Assembly: GCF_024586455.1 (NCBI RefSeq)
Contig: NC_065922.1
Span: 31,678,089-31,742,088, forward strand
DNA: 64,000 bases
Source of the DNA: Bactrocera neohumeralis
Taxonomy: Eukaryota; Arthropoda; Insecta; Diptera; Tephritidae
Reading direction: 5' to 3'
Shown: in pieces, positions 32,871-45,540 of the stretch
How positions within the stretch are numbered: the stretch's first letter is position 1
Layout: every line of letters begins with the position of its first letter
Notes under the pieces: model-generated
Told to the model about the DNA's origin: nothing
The model's database searches: none
What the model saw: the letters and a program-made list of their open reading frames with translations, nothing else
Made by a program: the position numbers and the translations under genes

Positions 32871-34789
32871 ATTGTTAATGAACCCCGTCAAATCTATATA
32901 ACAGTATGTAATAGTTTACACTCCTGAGGTCCAATAATTGCCATCACCAGTTCACTGGAGCACTCAAGCTTAGATTAAAATAGAAAACAAAAATTTATGG
33001 TATCCAAATTTTTGTGGTTGAAAATACAAAATGAAAGCAGCAATTCCTGGAAATGTAAAATTTCTTTTCTGAAACATGCCTTGGACACGTTCTGTTCCAA
33101 GTACACGCATATACATATGTATGTTGGCATTTAGACGCCAGGATTTCTCTTCAGGTGAAATATTTAATTGATGAGCGCTATGCTTTGGCGCAGACTAGAG
33201 TCCTTAGAAATAAACGCACCTATACGGCAAGCCAATGACATGCATGCGTAAGAGAATGAACAAGAAAAAACAACAACAACAACAATGCGTAAAACCAAAA
33301 AACAAATAAATAAACGCACCTTTATTGAGCACAATCCAATGCGTGGCAAGTTGCAGATGCATTTTGAGCCATCAAGTACTTTACATACAACCAAAGATGA
33401 CTACAAATATGCATGGATACACACTTACATACTATACATACATACATATATACTTGAGTACATAGGAGACACTTCATGTACTGCTCTACTCACTTGCACG
33501 CGCTCACTTGCCGACACACAGGATAAACAGGACAACAGCCAAAAGGAAGAAGTTTATATAATCGCCGTGTCGCGCATACAAATGCAGGAAATGAGGAACT
33601 AAATGTGCGGTTCCTGTGTGCTTATATATGTATGTATACATATAGCCAGCTTGTTGTATAGAGCCTGAAGTGCAGCGGCGCATGCGTGCCGAGCAGATGT
33701 TTTTGGCACACGCAGCATTGCCCCGTCAGCACCAGCAATCGCTCCCCTCTTCCACAGCCACTGTTGTGCAAGTATCAGCAATAGAACTGTTTGTTGTTGT
33801 GTTTCTTGGTAATATTTGTTGCTTGTTGTTGTGGCTAACAGGGTGTGGTGTGTGCCGTGTCTACAGGAAGGAAGCAGAATAGGGTTTGGCTTAAGGATTA
33901 GCTTATTTAATTGTTGATGGTAATAATGCATGCGAGAAGGGTAAGGCTATTTTTGTGTTAACAAAATTTGACAAGAGAAATGTACATATATTCAAGCTTA
34001 AATAATTTGGTGGTAAAATAAAGTAGTCCACTAGAGTTAATAAGTGATTTAGTTCACCCTCATAAAATTAAGAAAGTTGGTATGTTATTAGGCTGTGATC
34101 GACTCGAAGCGTTTTCGAAGCATGCATATTTAAACTCTCACTTACCCCAACCTAAAAGCAGCCACCGGTTGGTTACCTACTATGGTACAGACCTAGGGTC
34201 ACGCATTCAACACCCAACCAGTTTTTAACGATGCTCCATTTTTGTAGAAATTTTTCCACCGAACGGGATTTTATTTAAAAACAACCAAAAAAATTTAAGA
34301 AGTTAATCCATGATTAATTTTGTAAAGTTTTGATTTCCCCTCTTGAACCCTTAACCGATCTCCAGCAAGACCGCCGAAAGTTGGCTAGGAAGATTCTCCT
34401 TAAAACTGTGTCTAATCCTAAAACCAAAATTAAAGTCATTATTAATATACGGTCATTATTTCCTTTGCAAGATAATATAGATTTGTAAGGTGAAGTTAAT
34501 CTTCAATTGTTGAAATCAACCAATAACAATATATATAAGAGTTAAAATTATCAAAAATTTTTTACAAATCTATCTAAGAAGGACGTAAAAACTTTTCACA
34601 ATCATCTACAAAACTGTTCTTTCGAGAAACGCTTTTAAGCTTTTTGGTTCATCACTAAATTAAAAAATTCAAAAAATCTATATTTCCAAATATACATACA
34701 TATGTTTATCACAATACTATAATAAAGTAGAAGTTTGTGAGTGTGAATATTTGTGACTTCTTCATGACTAAATGGCTGGAGCGATTTTA
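32871..34789. other. Unassigned DNA
   Basis: 33160-33950 is less repetitive, with CAA runs (33270-33285) and ATACATACATATATAC simple sequence; 33600-33930 contains TTGTTG-rich stretches that give Gln-rich minus-strand frames. 33950-34790 is AT-rich. No gene or known element. Confidence 0.5.
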
Positions 34790-35960
34790 TTAAATTTGGT
34801 ATGAAGTTTCCGCTTCGCGAACAGCTTTCCACTTGTCAGAGGACCACCGTTAAACTACCATCCAGTGTAGTTTCTAACTTTTCCCTTATGTTTCGAAACC
34901 GAGGACAATGGAAAAACACGTGATCAATGTCTTCTATGGACTCCGGGTTTTCGGATTGCACCACTCACAGAAAAACGTCTCCAGGTGCTCGGTGACGGAA
35001 GAAAATCAGTCCTATTACTTTCCGGACAAACCCTGTAGTCTCGTTAATTCGGTCTCCCTGGATGTCTATGGGCGGCATACTAGCTAGTATTTCGGCTGCT
35101 TCGATGGATATAGTTCGGAAAGCACTTGTAACTCTTACTGCTGTGAGTCTATGCACCGCATTTATTGGTCTAACATACGTTTGTATGTCCAGTGCCAGTA
35201 TCCATACTGGAGCAGCATATAGTATTATTGAGCTCATGGCTTTTGCGATTAGAATTCGACAGCTAGAGCGCACATAGCTTCTACTTGTCATCATTCTTGT
35301 TAAGACATTGTAAATATCATTTGCTTTATTTAATGTGTATGCCAAGTGCTCCTTGAGTTTCAGTTTGAAGTATAATATTACCACTAAATACTTCAACTGT
35401 GGTTGTGAAGTAATCGTACACTCTCCTATAGTGAGGCTTACATTTTCCTCAATTTTCCTGGTGCTTATGAGCAATACTTCAGTTTTGTGCTTAGCCAGTC
35501 CAAACTCATGGAAGAAAAGCATTGGTGGAGACCATTTATGCATTCATTATATGTGACCTGGTCTACGAAAAGGGGGCTAACGTGCGAAAACTAGTTTTCT
35601 GGGAAAAGCTGTTAAAAATAATCATCAGTTTCTCGTTATCTCATTAATTGTTCTCCTTTTTTTTGACACCTAAGCCCCCTTTTCGTAGACCAGGTCACAT
35701 ATATATTTTGGAGGTCATCAAGTTGTTTAGCTACAGCTACCACTATAAGGTCGTCCGCGTATGCGATTAGCTTAACATCTTTTTGGTTGTGGAATTCTTG
35801 GCACTCCATCATACGCGAGATTCCAGAGAATAGGGGCCTAACACTGAACCTTGTGATACTACACTTGAAATAGGGTAGCTCTTGGTGCCTTCGTTGGTGT
35901 CGTAGATCAGCCTTCTATTTTCAAAATATGTATGTAACCCATTAAACCAAGTAATTCGTA
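34790..35960 (-). mobile_element. R1-like non-LTR retrotransposon relic interrupted by a MITE
   Basis: On the minus strand the catalytic box YADDLIVVAVAKQLDDL is intact near 35740-35790. It is followed, across the MITE at 35552-35699, by the 192-codon frame 34965-35543 with FGLAKHKTEVLLISTRK, KYLVV, SSCRILIAKAMSSIILYAAP and VWIL. The C-terminal knuckle IEDIDHVFFHCPRF lies near 34900. The upstream finger/palm motifs are mostly lost beyond 35960. Same family as 32165 and 44400. R1 clade by the motif order; Jockey/LOA relatives cannot be excluded. Confidence 0.8.
35548..35703. mobile_element. 148-bp MITE with TATA target-site duplication
   Basis: Perfect terminal inverted repeats of 27 bp, TGTGACCTGGTCTACGAAAA followed by GGGGGCT, bound 35552-35699. 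TATA occurs on both sides (35548-35551 and 35700-35703). Removing the element and one TATA restores the R1-like sequence, judged against the uninterrupted copy near 45252-45275. The centre holds a 14-bp palindrome GAAAACTAGTTTTC (35586-35599). There is no coding capacity. The parent superfamily is unknown to me. Confidence 0.9.
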
Positions 35961-38499
35961 TCCAGGTATAATTCTTACCGGAACTGACATTAATAAATCA
36001 AACTCTATATCGTTTTCGTTTGAAATTTAAATATAAAGAAAAATTTTTGAATCTCTTCAGACCTTTATTAGAGAAAAACTTTAGCTCTACATCAGGCTCT
36101 AATTTTCATCAACCAAAAAATAAGACTCGACTTTGTTTCCTTGCTTCTGCTTTTTTTCAATGAATCCCACATGGTCAGAGTATTCATTCGAACATTTATT
36201 TCTAAAAGAAACAAAATAATATATTTTCATATTCACAAAAACAACAATTGCCGTGCAGACAACAAAAAAATCGATCAACTGCAAAAACATTCAATTATTC
36301 TCACTCAACGCCGATCAATGTGCCAAATACAACCCTTCTGCCTAAAAAAAATTTGAAATTTGTTTCAAAACCAAACAATTTTCAGTTAAATTTCTAAGCA
36401 CATTGAGTGTTGACAGTTCGCAAAAATACACATACACGAATGCATTGTTGTATTTGGCCACATTTTGCGACAATTGTGAGCTGATGAAAGCGTAGGCAGC
36501 TGCAAAAACGCCACAATTGGTACACAACTACAAGCAGACGTTTTATAAATACAGGCTTTTATACAAAAACAAAGTAAGAGAAAAGAAGTGAAGTGAAAAT
36601 GGCAAAAGAACGGAAGAAAAAACGCATTGAAAATTAATAATTTTTGACAAGCTAAATTCTGATGTGCAAAAATGCGACAGTTTTCACAAATAAATACACA
36701 CACACATACGAACATTCGAGTGCATATGTGTGAGCGTGTATTGTGGAGCGATTAAGTAGCTGTGTCATGTCAGAAGCAGCGTGCGCTGAGTGATTTTCTT
36801 GACATATGCGGGCTGAGGTGAACATATATACACATGAATATGCAGGTGTGTGTGTTTATGATTATATGCATGTAGTGGTGTCACTTTTGCTGGTGACAAT
36901 GACTACACCAACTACAAGCTGTTGTCATGCCGCCTGCACTGACTGCCATATACCCTCCTTCTTGTTGTTTGCTGTTGATGCCAATGACGATGATGATGAC
37001 GCTGACAAGTCGTGGCAACTACGTGTTCCACACGCTGACAACTTATCGCCGCTGGGACATTTACTAATAATAAGCGGATTATGCGCTCGCCCGGACAGTT
37101 TTTGATATAAGCCGACATTGAGCGACGCCGCGCAGCGACACCGCCGCACTTGGCTGCTGACCAACAGGTTGCCACCGATCATAATGTGTGTGTGTGTAAT
37201 AGACTAATAGAGTTAACTGCGTTTATTATTTATATTTCTGCAGCGCGGCCATTGCACATGCGCAGAAATAGTAAAGTTAATGACTATGAGGAAGCAGCAA
37301 CAATGAGGCGCCGCTCAGCGTCGAGTTTGTGCCTTAAGTCTTTTGTGGCTTTGATGTGCCGATGTGCGTGGTGTGCTGCGATTAATAGGCGACTGGGGAA
37401 GACCAAAGTAAAATTGAAACAAATGCAAAAAAATACGAAAAAATAAAAAAAAAAACAACAAAACACAAAAAATAAGAAACATGTAAAAACAACAACACAC
37501 AAAAAAAATATAAAAAATTTACACTCTCCGTGAATTGCTGATTTTATGAGGTGAAGTCTCATATTTAGCCCTAGTTAATACTTGGAAGCTGCCTGTTCAA
37601 GAATTTCGCTTGCTTTGCTCCGCTTGCACGCCATCCCCGGCCATGAATTGGCACTTAATAAGGTGCGAAATCTAACATCACTTAACAGCTCAATTGGCTG
37701 TGTGTTGTTGCATGCAACTGTGAATGATGCGCAAATTAGGTTAATCCATTCGCTTGGTCAGCAATGGGTTTCTATTTTCATTTGCTTAATTTTTCATTTT
37801 AATTTAAAAAGTAATAGCAAGTAAGGTGGTTAAAGTGCGAGTGCAGTCCGATTAAGTTTTCTTTAGGTTTTACTGGATAAAAGTGTGAGAGCATTGATTC
37901 TTCTTCTTTATTGGCGTAGACAGAGCATTGATTACCTGCAAACAATTTTTTTGGACTTTTTTGAATTTTGTACAAATAATAAAAATTTAAATTTAGGTAT
38001 ACGGATATTTCCACTAAGAATGCATTAAGAAAACTCTCTAAAACTTCAGGTAAAAAGATCCAGTAAAACGTGAGAAATCGTGGGTACCGTTTTTTTTTAA
38101 TTCGAGAACAGAATACGACTTTGTGTTATTATTTTCAAAATAATTCGTATTCGATATTATGCACTTATGAGTATCAGTGTTTCTTCCAATCGTTTGAACA
38201 CTCCTTAAACTCAATTCTTTTGGATCTCCATTATCTTTTGCAGCGATTTTCGTCCATACTTTTGAAATGACGGCCTTTCAAGTTTATCTTTGTTTATGGA
38301 ATTAGGGAAAAAGTCGCGTGTTCTCTCGTCTCGTGTATATGAAGGCTGGGGCATCGCTACAATATTGTTTTTGGCCAAGAATTCACGAATTAATTTTTTG
38401 ATCCATTTCTTTTAACAAACGAAAGTTACCAAGCTCATAAAAATACGTTCAACTTCAGCTGCTGCTACAGACAAAGTAAACCCTCTTTTTTTTTGTAAA
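35961..38499. other. Unassigned DNA with low-complexity tracts
   Basis: 36100-37600 mixes unique-looking sequence with CA/TG, GATGATGATGAC (36985) and A-rich tracts (37430-37510). Frames of up to 109 codons overlap in several phases and look compositional. One tiny RTE insertion at 37900-37921 is listed separately. No gene. Confidence 0.5.
37888..37933 (-). mobile_element. 22-bp RTE-like insertion with 12-bp target-site duplication
   Basis: CTTCTTCTTTATTGGCGTAG plus AC at 37900-37921 is the complement of the RTE family 3' end. It is flanked by perfect direct repeats AGAGCATTGATT at 37888-37899 and 37922-37933. It is an extreme 5' truncation. Confidence 0.75.
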
Positions 38500-38955
38500 A
38501 GGTTAGGTTAAGTTAATCTGGTAGGCCACGCATAGATCAGTTTGGTCCTTTGCGATACCGGATGGGGTTCAGTTGCTAAGTCCACGAGGATTAGTTATCA
38601 TTTAGGATGCCTGCGCTTCAAATTTTAACAGATTTTGCGGCCTCACTATCGATACTTCCTTCAATGTACATCATACCATGGGGACCTCAAATGCTTGCAG
38701 CGTAGTCCTGCCAATGCGGGAAAAGTGCACAAGAGATGCTCCATTACCCTGTTCTAGATATGTCATATAATCTCCTCGATCTGTCAGACAAATCCAGTGA
38801 CCAGCCGGTAGACGTTTCGAGTTTTTCTTAAAGCTCCCGTTATGCACAGCGCACCAAGCCTCTGAACCCCTTACTTTGGCTTCCAGTAGGTAGATACAGT
38901 GCGGCTGCGAGAGTCTCTGGTCTTGAACATAAAGCAGAAAATCCATTGAACTACT
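38500..38955 (-). mobile_element. R1-like 3' end with AACCTAACC tail
   Basis: On the minus strand HLLCTFPALAGLRCKHLRSP near 38700 matches the (E)HLLC.CPAL...R...LGS C-terminal motif of R1-like elements. It is followed by 3' UTR ending in TTAACTTAACCTAACC (complement at 38500-38515). Upstream residues near 38800 (AGHW) match the RxxTGHW segment. Frameshifted. Confidence 0.6.
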
Positions 38956-39252
38956 TCCTTTTAGCTAGGTTCATCGTATCGCAATCGTAAGAACTCCCAT
39001 CGAATATTGTGGCAAGGCTGATAATTTTATCGGAAGCTAATTTTCAAATTTCTATGGAAAAAGATGAGGTGGAAAATAAAAGTGAAATTCCATTATCCAG
39101 CTTTTACTTAACATTTCGTCATTCATAAATTTCCAGGGAACCTGGTGCAATAGACGGAAATGATGTTAGCCGTCTCAACTAAATTCTGACGGACTCAAAA
39201 CATTTTATCGGTTTTCATTATCAATATATAAGAGTTTAAGGTATTAAAACTG

Positions 39253-39545
39253 GCTGGCGTTCTAAGCTGTCCAAATGGGATCCATTTTGGAACAGACTTT
39301 TAATCAAACCCACCTAACCTTGGAGATTTGTGTGAAAAATCTGAAATCCGGTCGATGGTTCTTAAACAAAGCTGAAACAAATTTAACCCCACCTAACCCT
39401 GGAGATCGGGTTGGCGTTCTAAGGTGTCCAAATGGGATCCGTTTTGGAACGGTATTTTAATCTAATTTCATCTAACTTAGGAGATCGGTGAGAGAATTCT
39501 GAAATCCGGTCTTAAACAGCGCTCAAATGACGTCGGTTTTTAACA
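39253..39545. repeat. 157-bp tandem duplication
   Basis: GGCGTTCTAAG.TGTCCAAAT, then GGGATCC.TTTTGGAAC, starts at 39256 and again at 39413. Shared later blocks are CACCTAACC.TGGAGAT and TCTGAAATCCGGTC. About 1.9 imperfect copies. No coding content recognised. Confidence 0.8.
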
Positions 39546-39569
39546 GAACCCACCGACTGACCGGAATAT

Positions 39570-40620
39570 CTTCAAAATTTTCTTTGTTAGATATTACCAG
39601 ATGAAACAATTTACACACATGCATGCAGTGCTTGGCTCAAAGAAAAATGAGATCCCTTTTTATGGCAAATTTCAAGTTTAGCCTTTGTTTCCTTATGACG
39701 GTAGTAAATTTTACATTTAAGTTAAGCGAAGCCTGATTACCCCATCTTGGAAAAAATAAATGACGGGCTTTGCGAAACATAGCTCCTAAACGAGAACAAG
39801 ATGTTTTGTGGTTGGTCAGCTGGACCTGCAGATGGTCGATGGTCGTAAAAAGCCAGGGCAAACAAGTTCCCTATTTCCATGCTTATATGTATACTGAAAT
39901 ATATGAAATATGTTGAAAGAATCTTCAAAAGGTTCCAATATGTCGGGGTTTCTACTTCTGTCTGGTTTTTTGAAGAGGGAGTTGGGAAGAATGCCTGATC
40001 TTATTTAAGGTATAACCAGGTTCATTGAGATTTCCTGTGAGCCTCATATAGATATTCAACAACTTCTCAATGAATTTGATACATGTTTTCCGTATTCTCC
40101 AACCTAGCTGGCCAAATACTTTTAAATTGACTTTTGACTGAGAGGCGTCATACTTGTAGATATGCCATCCGAACGGGCTGGAACTGGACATACGGGGAAC
40201 TTAGTCCCTTCCATTTCACGAACCTCAGCCTCGCTGTCTGTATTCTTTCGAATCTTGCTTACCTAATTTCTGAAGTTAAGATCTGATAGGATCTTCTCAT
40301 ATATCCTGACAGAAAGTGCTGCTTGAGACTTCCATCAGGCCCTTCCTTTGCATCAAGCAGACTTTGATCACATTATTTGGTAATTGTCAGTTGTCGGCCT
40401 TGGGCTGACTAGTCAGCTATGCCGATCTACACTGGTTATCCAAATAAAGAATTCCTCAAAATCTTCTTCATTACCGCTTTGCGTTCCGTTATGTAGTAAG
40501 ATTTCTTGTTCATGTTCCCTGACTATCTTATGTTGACCAAACGGTCTGCTTAGAGCGCTTGGAATGAAATATTCAATTGAAGTTTCAATTACAACCATAG
40601 TAAAATTCAGGACTTTTAAA
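39570..40620. other. Unassigned; possibly an old unidentified element on the minus strand
   Basis: Minus-strand frames of 61-79 codons at 39637-39861, 39952-40191 and 40413-40598 sit in series but carry no motif I can place. They could be fragments of a retrotransposon gag/pol or chance frames. Confidence 0.3.
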
Positions 40621-42109
40621 CAATATACAAAGAGCTAAAAAAGCTAACGGTCATGGGTATAAAAATTGTAACAAAAAAGTGTTTCAAAAAAAATATTTAC
40701 ACAAAACCATCCAAATTGAGTGTGTGCGCACTTGTGGTCATTAACAAGTCAACCAGACAAACGGTACAACAACTATCCGCACAATACAAAAACAATAACA
40801 TTTTCCAGAAAGCAAAATAAAAATTCCAAGCAATACCCGTCTGCTAGCCATGCGGTTAACATCAAAAGTGGCACGTTCATGCACTTGTTGCGACTTGTTA
40901 CAACTTGTTGCAGCGCCTTCAAGGAAACGAGCTGCGAGACATGCAACGCCCCGCAACAGGTCCTGCCACATAATACTGTGCGCTGCCGCTACAAAACACG
41001 CAATCATTTTACAACCATTTCTCAGCGTTCATGCCACATCGGTGCCTACAACACACGTGCGATTATGATGCGCCAACTCTGGGAACTCTCATATTTATGC
41101 GCTGCCAACTAATTGCTGGCCGATAAATTTTCACATTTTCGCTATTCACCGGCGTTTATTAGAAGCTGCATGGTCTCTAATGAGAAACGTGCCTCAGCGC
41201 CAAAGCGCGCAACTCTTTAACGCGTTCGAAGAAAATGAAAAAAAAAATTGAAATAAAATTTTCCCTACACTTCGCTTATGCCTTTCGACGGTTTGTGGCG
41301 GGCGTGTCAGCTATTTGAGCAACAAGAGTCGAGGTTTCGTGAAAATACTGACCACTACTGCTGCCAAACTGTCTCTGCGCCCGCTGTGCGATCCCAACTC
41401 CTTGCGAGTGAAAGTAAATTTCGAGGACTAAAGATTAGCCTTTCCAATATTAATAAACGCTCATTAAGATTTCTATCAGCACAATTTGTGGTGAAAGCAT
41501 TTAGTATTTGAGCAATTGCTTCATTTAGTTGGAAGCCGCTCAGCGCCAGCGCTCAATAGAGCAATAAATAACTTTTGTAAGCGCCAGCGTTGTACTTCTT
41601 CGGTCGCGCATCCTTCGAAATTAATGTGTGGGCGTTGGCGTTGATAAACACAAATAAAAATATCGCCGCCCATGTCCCATTTGTTATTTATGATTTAATT
41701 ATTGTTTTCATTTTAAAAACGGCGAATATCAAAACAAATTATGGTATTCTACGGTGAAATTCCAATAAGTTGGTGGACGAAGTGTTTGTCAATTTTATCA
41801 AGTGATCTTCCAAAAACAATTTGGTTGTATTAATAATGCAGTTAAGGGTCTGTGTTATTCCTTTAGAAGAGAAAGAGATTCTGTTGCATCGCCTTTCATT
41901 TTTTATTTTCGCTCTTCTTCTTCTTCTGTGATTGTTATTGTTATAAACTTTTGCTTCAACGCAGATCTCAGGCTTAGCAAGTGTCTCTTTGTTGTACATA
42001 AATAAATATTTCCAGCGATCATTTGCTTGATTTTTGAGGTAATCAACTGCTTTTTCAAATCCAAATTTATTCAAAAAAGTAATTTCTAACATCAATTTTA
42101 CCTCAGTGA
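40621..42109. other. Unassigned unique DNA
   Basis: 40700-41700 lacks transposon motifs and is of moderate GC. Several overlapping frames of 61-130 codons, the longest at 40720-41112, have no domain. A minus-strand 124-codon frame at 41739-42113 is Lys/Arg/Asn-rich and passes into the next repeat; not supported as a gene. Confidence 0.5.
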
Positions 42110-42545
42110 TCAATTAGAAACTATGTGTTCATTTGTATTAATGCTAAATCAATTTCTTCGGAAAACAATGTTGACTTTAGGAAATAATATATACCGAGTT
42201 TCGAATATATCTTGTAAAATGTGAAAGTTTTCCATACAAGAACTTGATTCCGATCGTTTAGTTTGTATGGCAGCTATATGTTATAGAGGGCCGATATCGG
42301 CCGTTCCGACAAATGACCAGCTTCTTGAAGAGAAAATGACGTTTGCAGAATTTCAAAACGATATCTTAAAAACTAAGGGACTAGTTCGTATATATACAGA
42401 CAGACAGACAGACGGACAGTCGGACAGACAGACGGACATGGCTTCGACTCAGCTTGAATACTATCATTTATATATAAACTTTACTCCGACGATTCCTTCT
42501 GATGTGTTACAAACTCGTGAAAACTTAATATACCCTGCTTTTTTC
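42110..42545 (+). repeat. INE-1-like repeat, nearly complete
   Basis: Matches 7148-7670 from ACTATGTGTTCA onward: GATCGTTTAGTTTGTATGGC, GCCGATATCGGCCGTTCCGA, and an expanded GACA tract at 42395-42440 (CAGACAGACAGACGGACAGT). It ends ACAAACTCGTGAAAACTTAA, TATACCCTG. The first ~50 bp and the terminal palindrome are lost. Confidence 0.8.
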
Positions 42546-42605
42546 TAATATCGATTTTACCTTAATGATCAAGCTATGAAATCATTTTTAAAAATAAAAA
42601 CCAAA

Positions 42606-42720
42606 ACAATATTGACTTCGGCTCAAAGATTCACTTGACTTTTATCGGTTACGAATGAGGAGCTTTTTCGTTAGAAAAGCACGTGTGCAAAATATCAGAT
42701 CGATTTCTAAAAAAAAGTTT
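42606..42720 (+). repeat. INE-1-like repeat, short fragment
   Basis: TTGACTTCGGCT followed by AATGAGGAGCTTTTTCGTTA and GATCGATTTCTAAAA corresponds to the start and the later part of the family with the middle missing. Confidence 0.45.
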
Positions 42721-43138
42721 CTACTGGGTTCAAAAAAGAAAATGTGGCCTTCTATCACTTGAAAAAGAAGCTCAGAAAACTTCTGATGTTATCGGAAAAA
42801 GCTATATAAATTATATTACTTCAATGTTGCCACATTTCGTTCTCCACATTAAATCATGATATGTTAATTAAGTCAGCATAAACTTGCGCCACTAATAAAT
42901 ATATTATCAATATCAATTAGGATTCAATAAGGAATTGAAACCTAGTTTACGAAAAACATGCTCAGCTTCATAGATTTAGTTCTGAATTCTGAAGCTCTGA
43001 AATGATAGTGACCACTTACTCTGCTTTAATTTTCCCAATAGCATAGCTCTGAATTTTTGAACTTTTAGCCGACTCATCGATATGACTCAAATGGAACATA
43101 ATAATAACACTTCATAATAACGAATTGTACCATTACCA
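42721..43138. other. Unassigned AT-rich DNA
   Basis: I see no gene, repeat or motif here. Confidence 0.6.
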
Positions 43139-43905
43139 ATGTGGGCAAAACTTTTTAATTTATAATTTGATAGGACTATCAGTGACATCTGTGCCAAATG
43201 TCACATCAAATAACCATTAATGTACGCTCGTCCATTAAATTTTGTGTGCGAAATCAAATTTCTGGTGCTGAAACGTTCAACTTGTTGGAAAAGGTCTTCG
43301 GTGATAATTGTTTGTCGCTAGCAAGTGTTTTTTTATTGGTACAAATTCTTCAAAGAGATTCGAGAAAGCGTTGACAATGAATCACGCTCAGGACGGCCAT
43401 CAACATCCACTGATGATCAACACGTCAATAAAATTAAGACATTGGTGCTTGAGAATCGACGATTAAGGGTTCCAAATTTACTGAATTTTTTCGAAAAATT
43501 GCGTCGTTTTAACGTCTGTGAAACAATGCTTTCCGACTACCAGGATATCATGAACCTTATTATTACTGGCAATGAGTCTTGGATCTATACTGACGATCCG
43601 GAAACAGACGAGAACTCGGCCGAATATCGTGACAAAAGCGGGCCGACAACCACGTCAAAGCAGGTCAAAAATCAGGGTTATACTTTGATTATCTAGGTGT
43701 GTTGCACTACGAATTTCTTCCGATCGGCTAAACAAATAAAATTGCCGTGTGACATCTGACTTTTCAGAAAACTCAAACGACCGCTTTGGGGAAACCATTT
43801 CGAGTTTATTGACTTTAACTTCTGTTTCGAGGAAACCAGTGGCACAGATGTATTGGGTCAAGGGGGATTGCTTTGTGGGGAAAAATTTTAAAATTATGTA
43901 CAAAG
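43139..43905 (+). mobile_element. Mariner relic (irritans-like), plus strand
   Basis: Starts with a degraded terminal repeat ATGTGGGCAAAAC. The helix-turn-helix end reads, across a frameshift, AETFNLLEKVFGDNCLSLAS near 43270, then YKFFKEIRES and SRSGRPSTSTDDQHVNKI from 43340. Further motifs are LENRRLRV, LSDYQD, the first catalytic Asp region as TGNESWIYTDD (Asp to Asn change) near 43570, and AEYRDKS. A short EFLPIG-type stretch near 43710 is followed by unrelated or deleted sequence; the second and third Asp are absent. Confidence 0.8.
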
Positions 43906-44399
43906 TTTTACTAATTTTTGCTCATTGAAGTATTCTTTTTTGTTGTTGTTCTGCCGAAATTACAATACTTGGTGGAATTTAAGTCAAGGCTCATTCCGCT
44001 TATGTAGAACCAACATTCGAGGGAAGGAATATTGCCATAATGTTTGTTCAACTTTCAATACCGTGTAGCGAATTTTGTAGCGGTTCACACGTAAATACCT
44101 GCCGAACTTCGTTTTGTATTATTCAGTAAACGATCGTGTGTTCTTTTTGTTGTGAATTAGTCAGATCATCCTTAAGTTACAGCCAGTTTCAGTAAGGCCC
44201 TTTTAATAGTACTGCTTTTGAAGAAATTAGTTTGGTCTACACCGAGCACGCTAGAAAGATCAAAGCTCAGCTATGAAAAGCAATGTCCATATAAAATTCC
44301 TACTCCCAACTCATGTGTTTCCCACTGGCCAAAGTATTACTCATCATGAGAGAGAAGAAGTCTGCGCTATTGTACGGACTGACTGACGACTAATCTGTT
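43906..44399. other. Unassigned DNA
   Basis: No motif recognised. Part may be the degraded 3' portion of the mariner to the left. Confidence 0.5.
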
Positions 44400-45540
44400 A
44401 TAAATCTTAATCTAGTCATTAATAGAGCTGCCACTTCACTAACAGCTTTCCATATTACAGAGGACTTACACCGTGAGACTACCTCCTAGTGTGGTTTTCA
44501 GCTTTTTAGTCTTCTATACACTCTGTACATTTCGAACCATATGGACAAAAGTCATGACGATTTTTGTATAGGCAACTTTTAAAGCAACCATGGCCACTGA
44601 GTATTTGAGTCTGGTGGAAGGTTACCATTTTGTCAATCTATCGACGCATCTATGTTGGAATCAGTCTCTTCTGGGTTCACCCTCCCTCCTAATTTGTCAT
44701 CACATTGTGATCCTTTTGATTTTCACCTCTCTCTTTGCTGCAGTAGATGTGTCTGATAAGTTGTACTTTCGCTCGAATTCGTCTCCCTGAATGTCAATGG
44801 GCGCCATACTGGCTAATACCTCACCAGCGTCGCTTAATATGGTTCGGAAAGCACTTATTACTCGTATTGGAGAAAGCCTATGCTTTTGGTTTTTTGGTCT
44901 AGCATATGATCACCTGCATCCATATTGCAGCCGCATACAGTATAACTGATCTCATTACTTGAGTTATTAAAAATCGTTGGCTGGAACGCACATAGCGTGT
45001 ATTTGCCATTATTCTAGACAAAGCATTACAAATTTTATTTGCTTTACATGTCATTTTTTCCAAGTACTCCTTGAATTTGAGACTTTAGTCTACTATCAAG
45101 GCACTTCAACTGTGGCTGTTAAATAATCTCAAGTTCTCATATGATGAGCGAGTGCGCGATATCTTTTTTTCAATTTACCTACAGCTTATGAGCAAGACTT
45201 CTGTTTTTTGCTCAGCCTGCTTTTGACTCAAACAATCGACGCAAAACATTTATGCATTCATTTATTTGATCCGGAGGTCATCCAGATGTTTAGCCACTGC
45301 TACCACTATGAGGTCATCCGCATATGCGATTTTTTCACATTTTTTGGTTGCTGTTTTTGGTTGATTTATGTCTTATCACCACGTCGAATATCAGTTTCCA
45401 TGGTAGTGGGCCTAAAACCGAGCCTTGCTGTACTCCACTGGAGATAGTGTAGCTCTGAGTGCCCTCAATCGTGTCGAATAACAATCCCTTATTTTGAAAG
45501 TAGTTCATTACATTTGAATCACCGTAAGCCTTTTGCAAAT
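44400..45540 (-). mobile_element. R1-like non-LTR retrotransposon relic
   Basis: Minus strand: GLLFDTIEGTQSYTISSG near 45480, the reverse transcriptase box GVQQGSVLGPL near 45430, and the catalytic YADDLIVVAVAKHLDDL intact near 45290-45340. It continues through KYL-like sequence to 44410, where DNA blocks match 34790-35200 and 32165-32560. Uninterrupted where the 34790 copy carries the MITE, so it serves as the empty-site reference. Confidence 0.8.

Noticed and set aside
37284..37562. 92-codon minus-strand Phe-rich frame
   Set aside because: The Phe run is the translation of an A-rich tract on the plus strand.
42267..42548. 93-codon frame with Asp-Arg-Gln-Thr repeats
   Set aside because: It is the GACA microsatellite core of an INE-1-like repeat.
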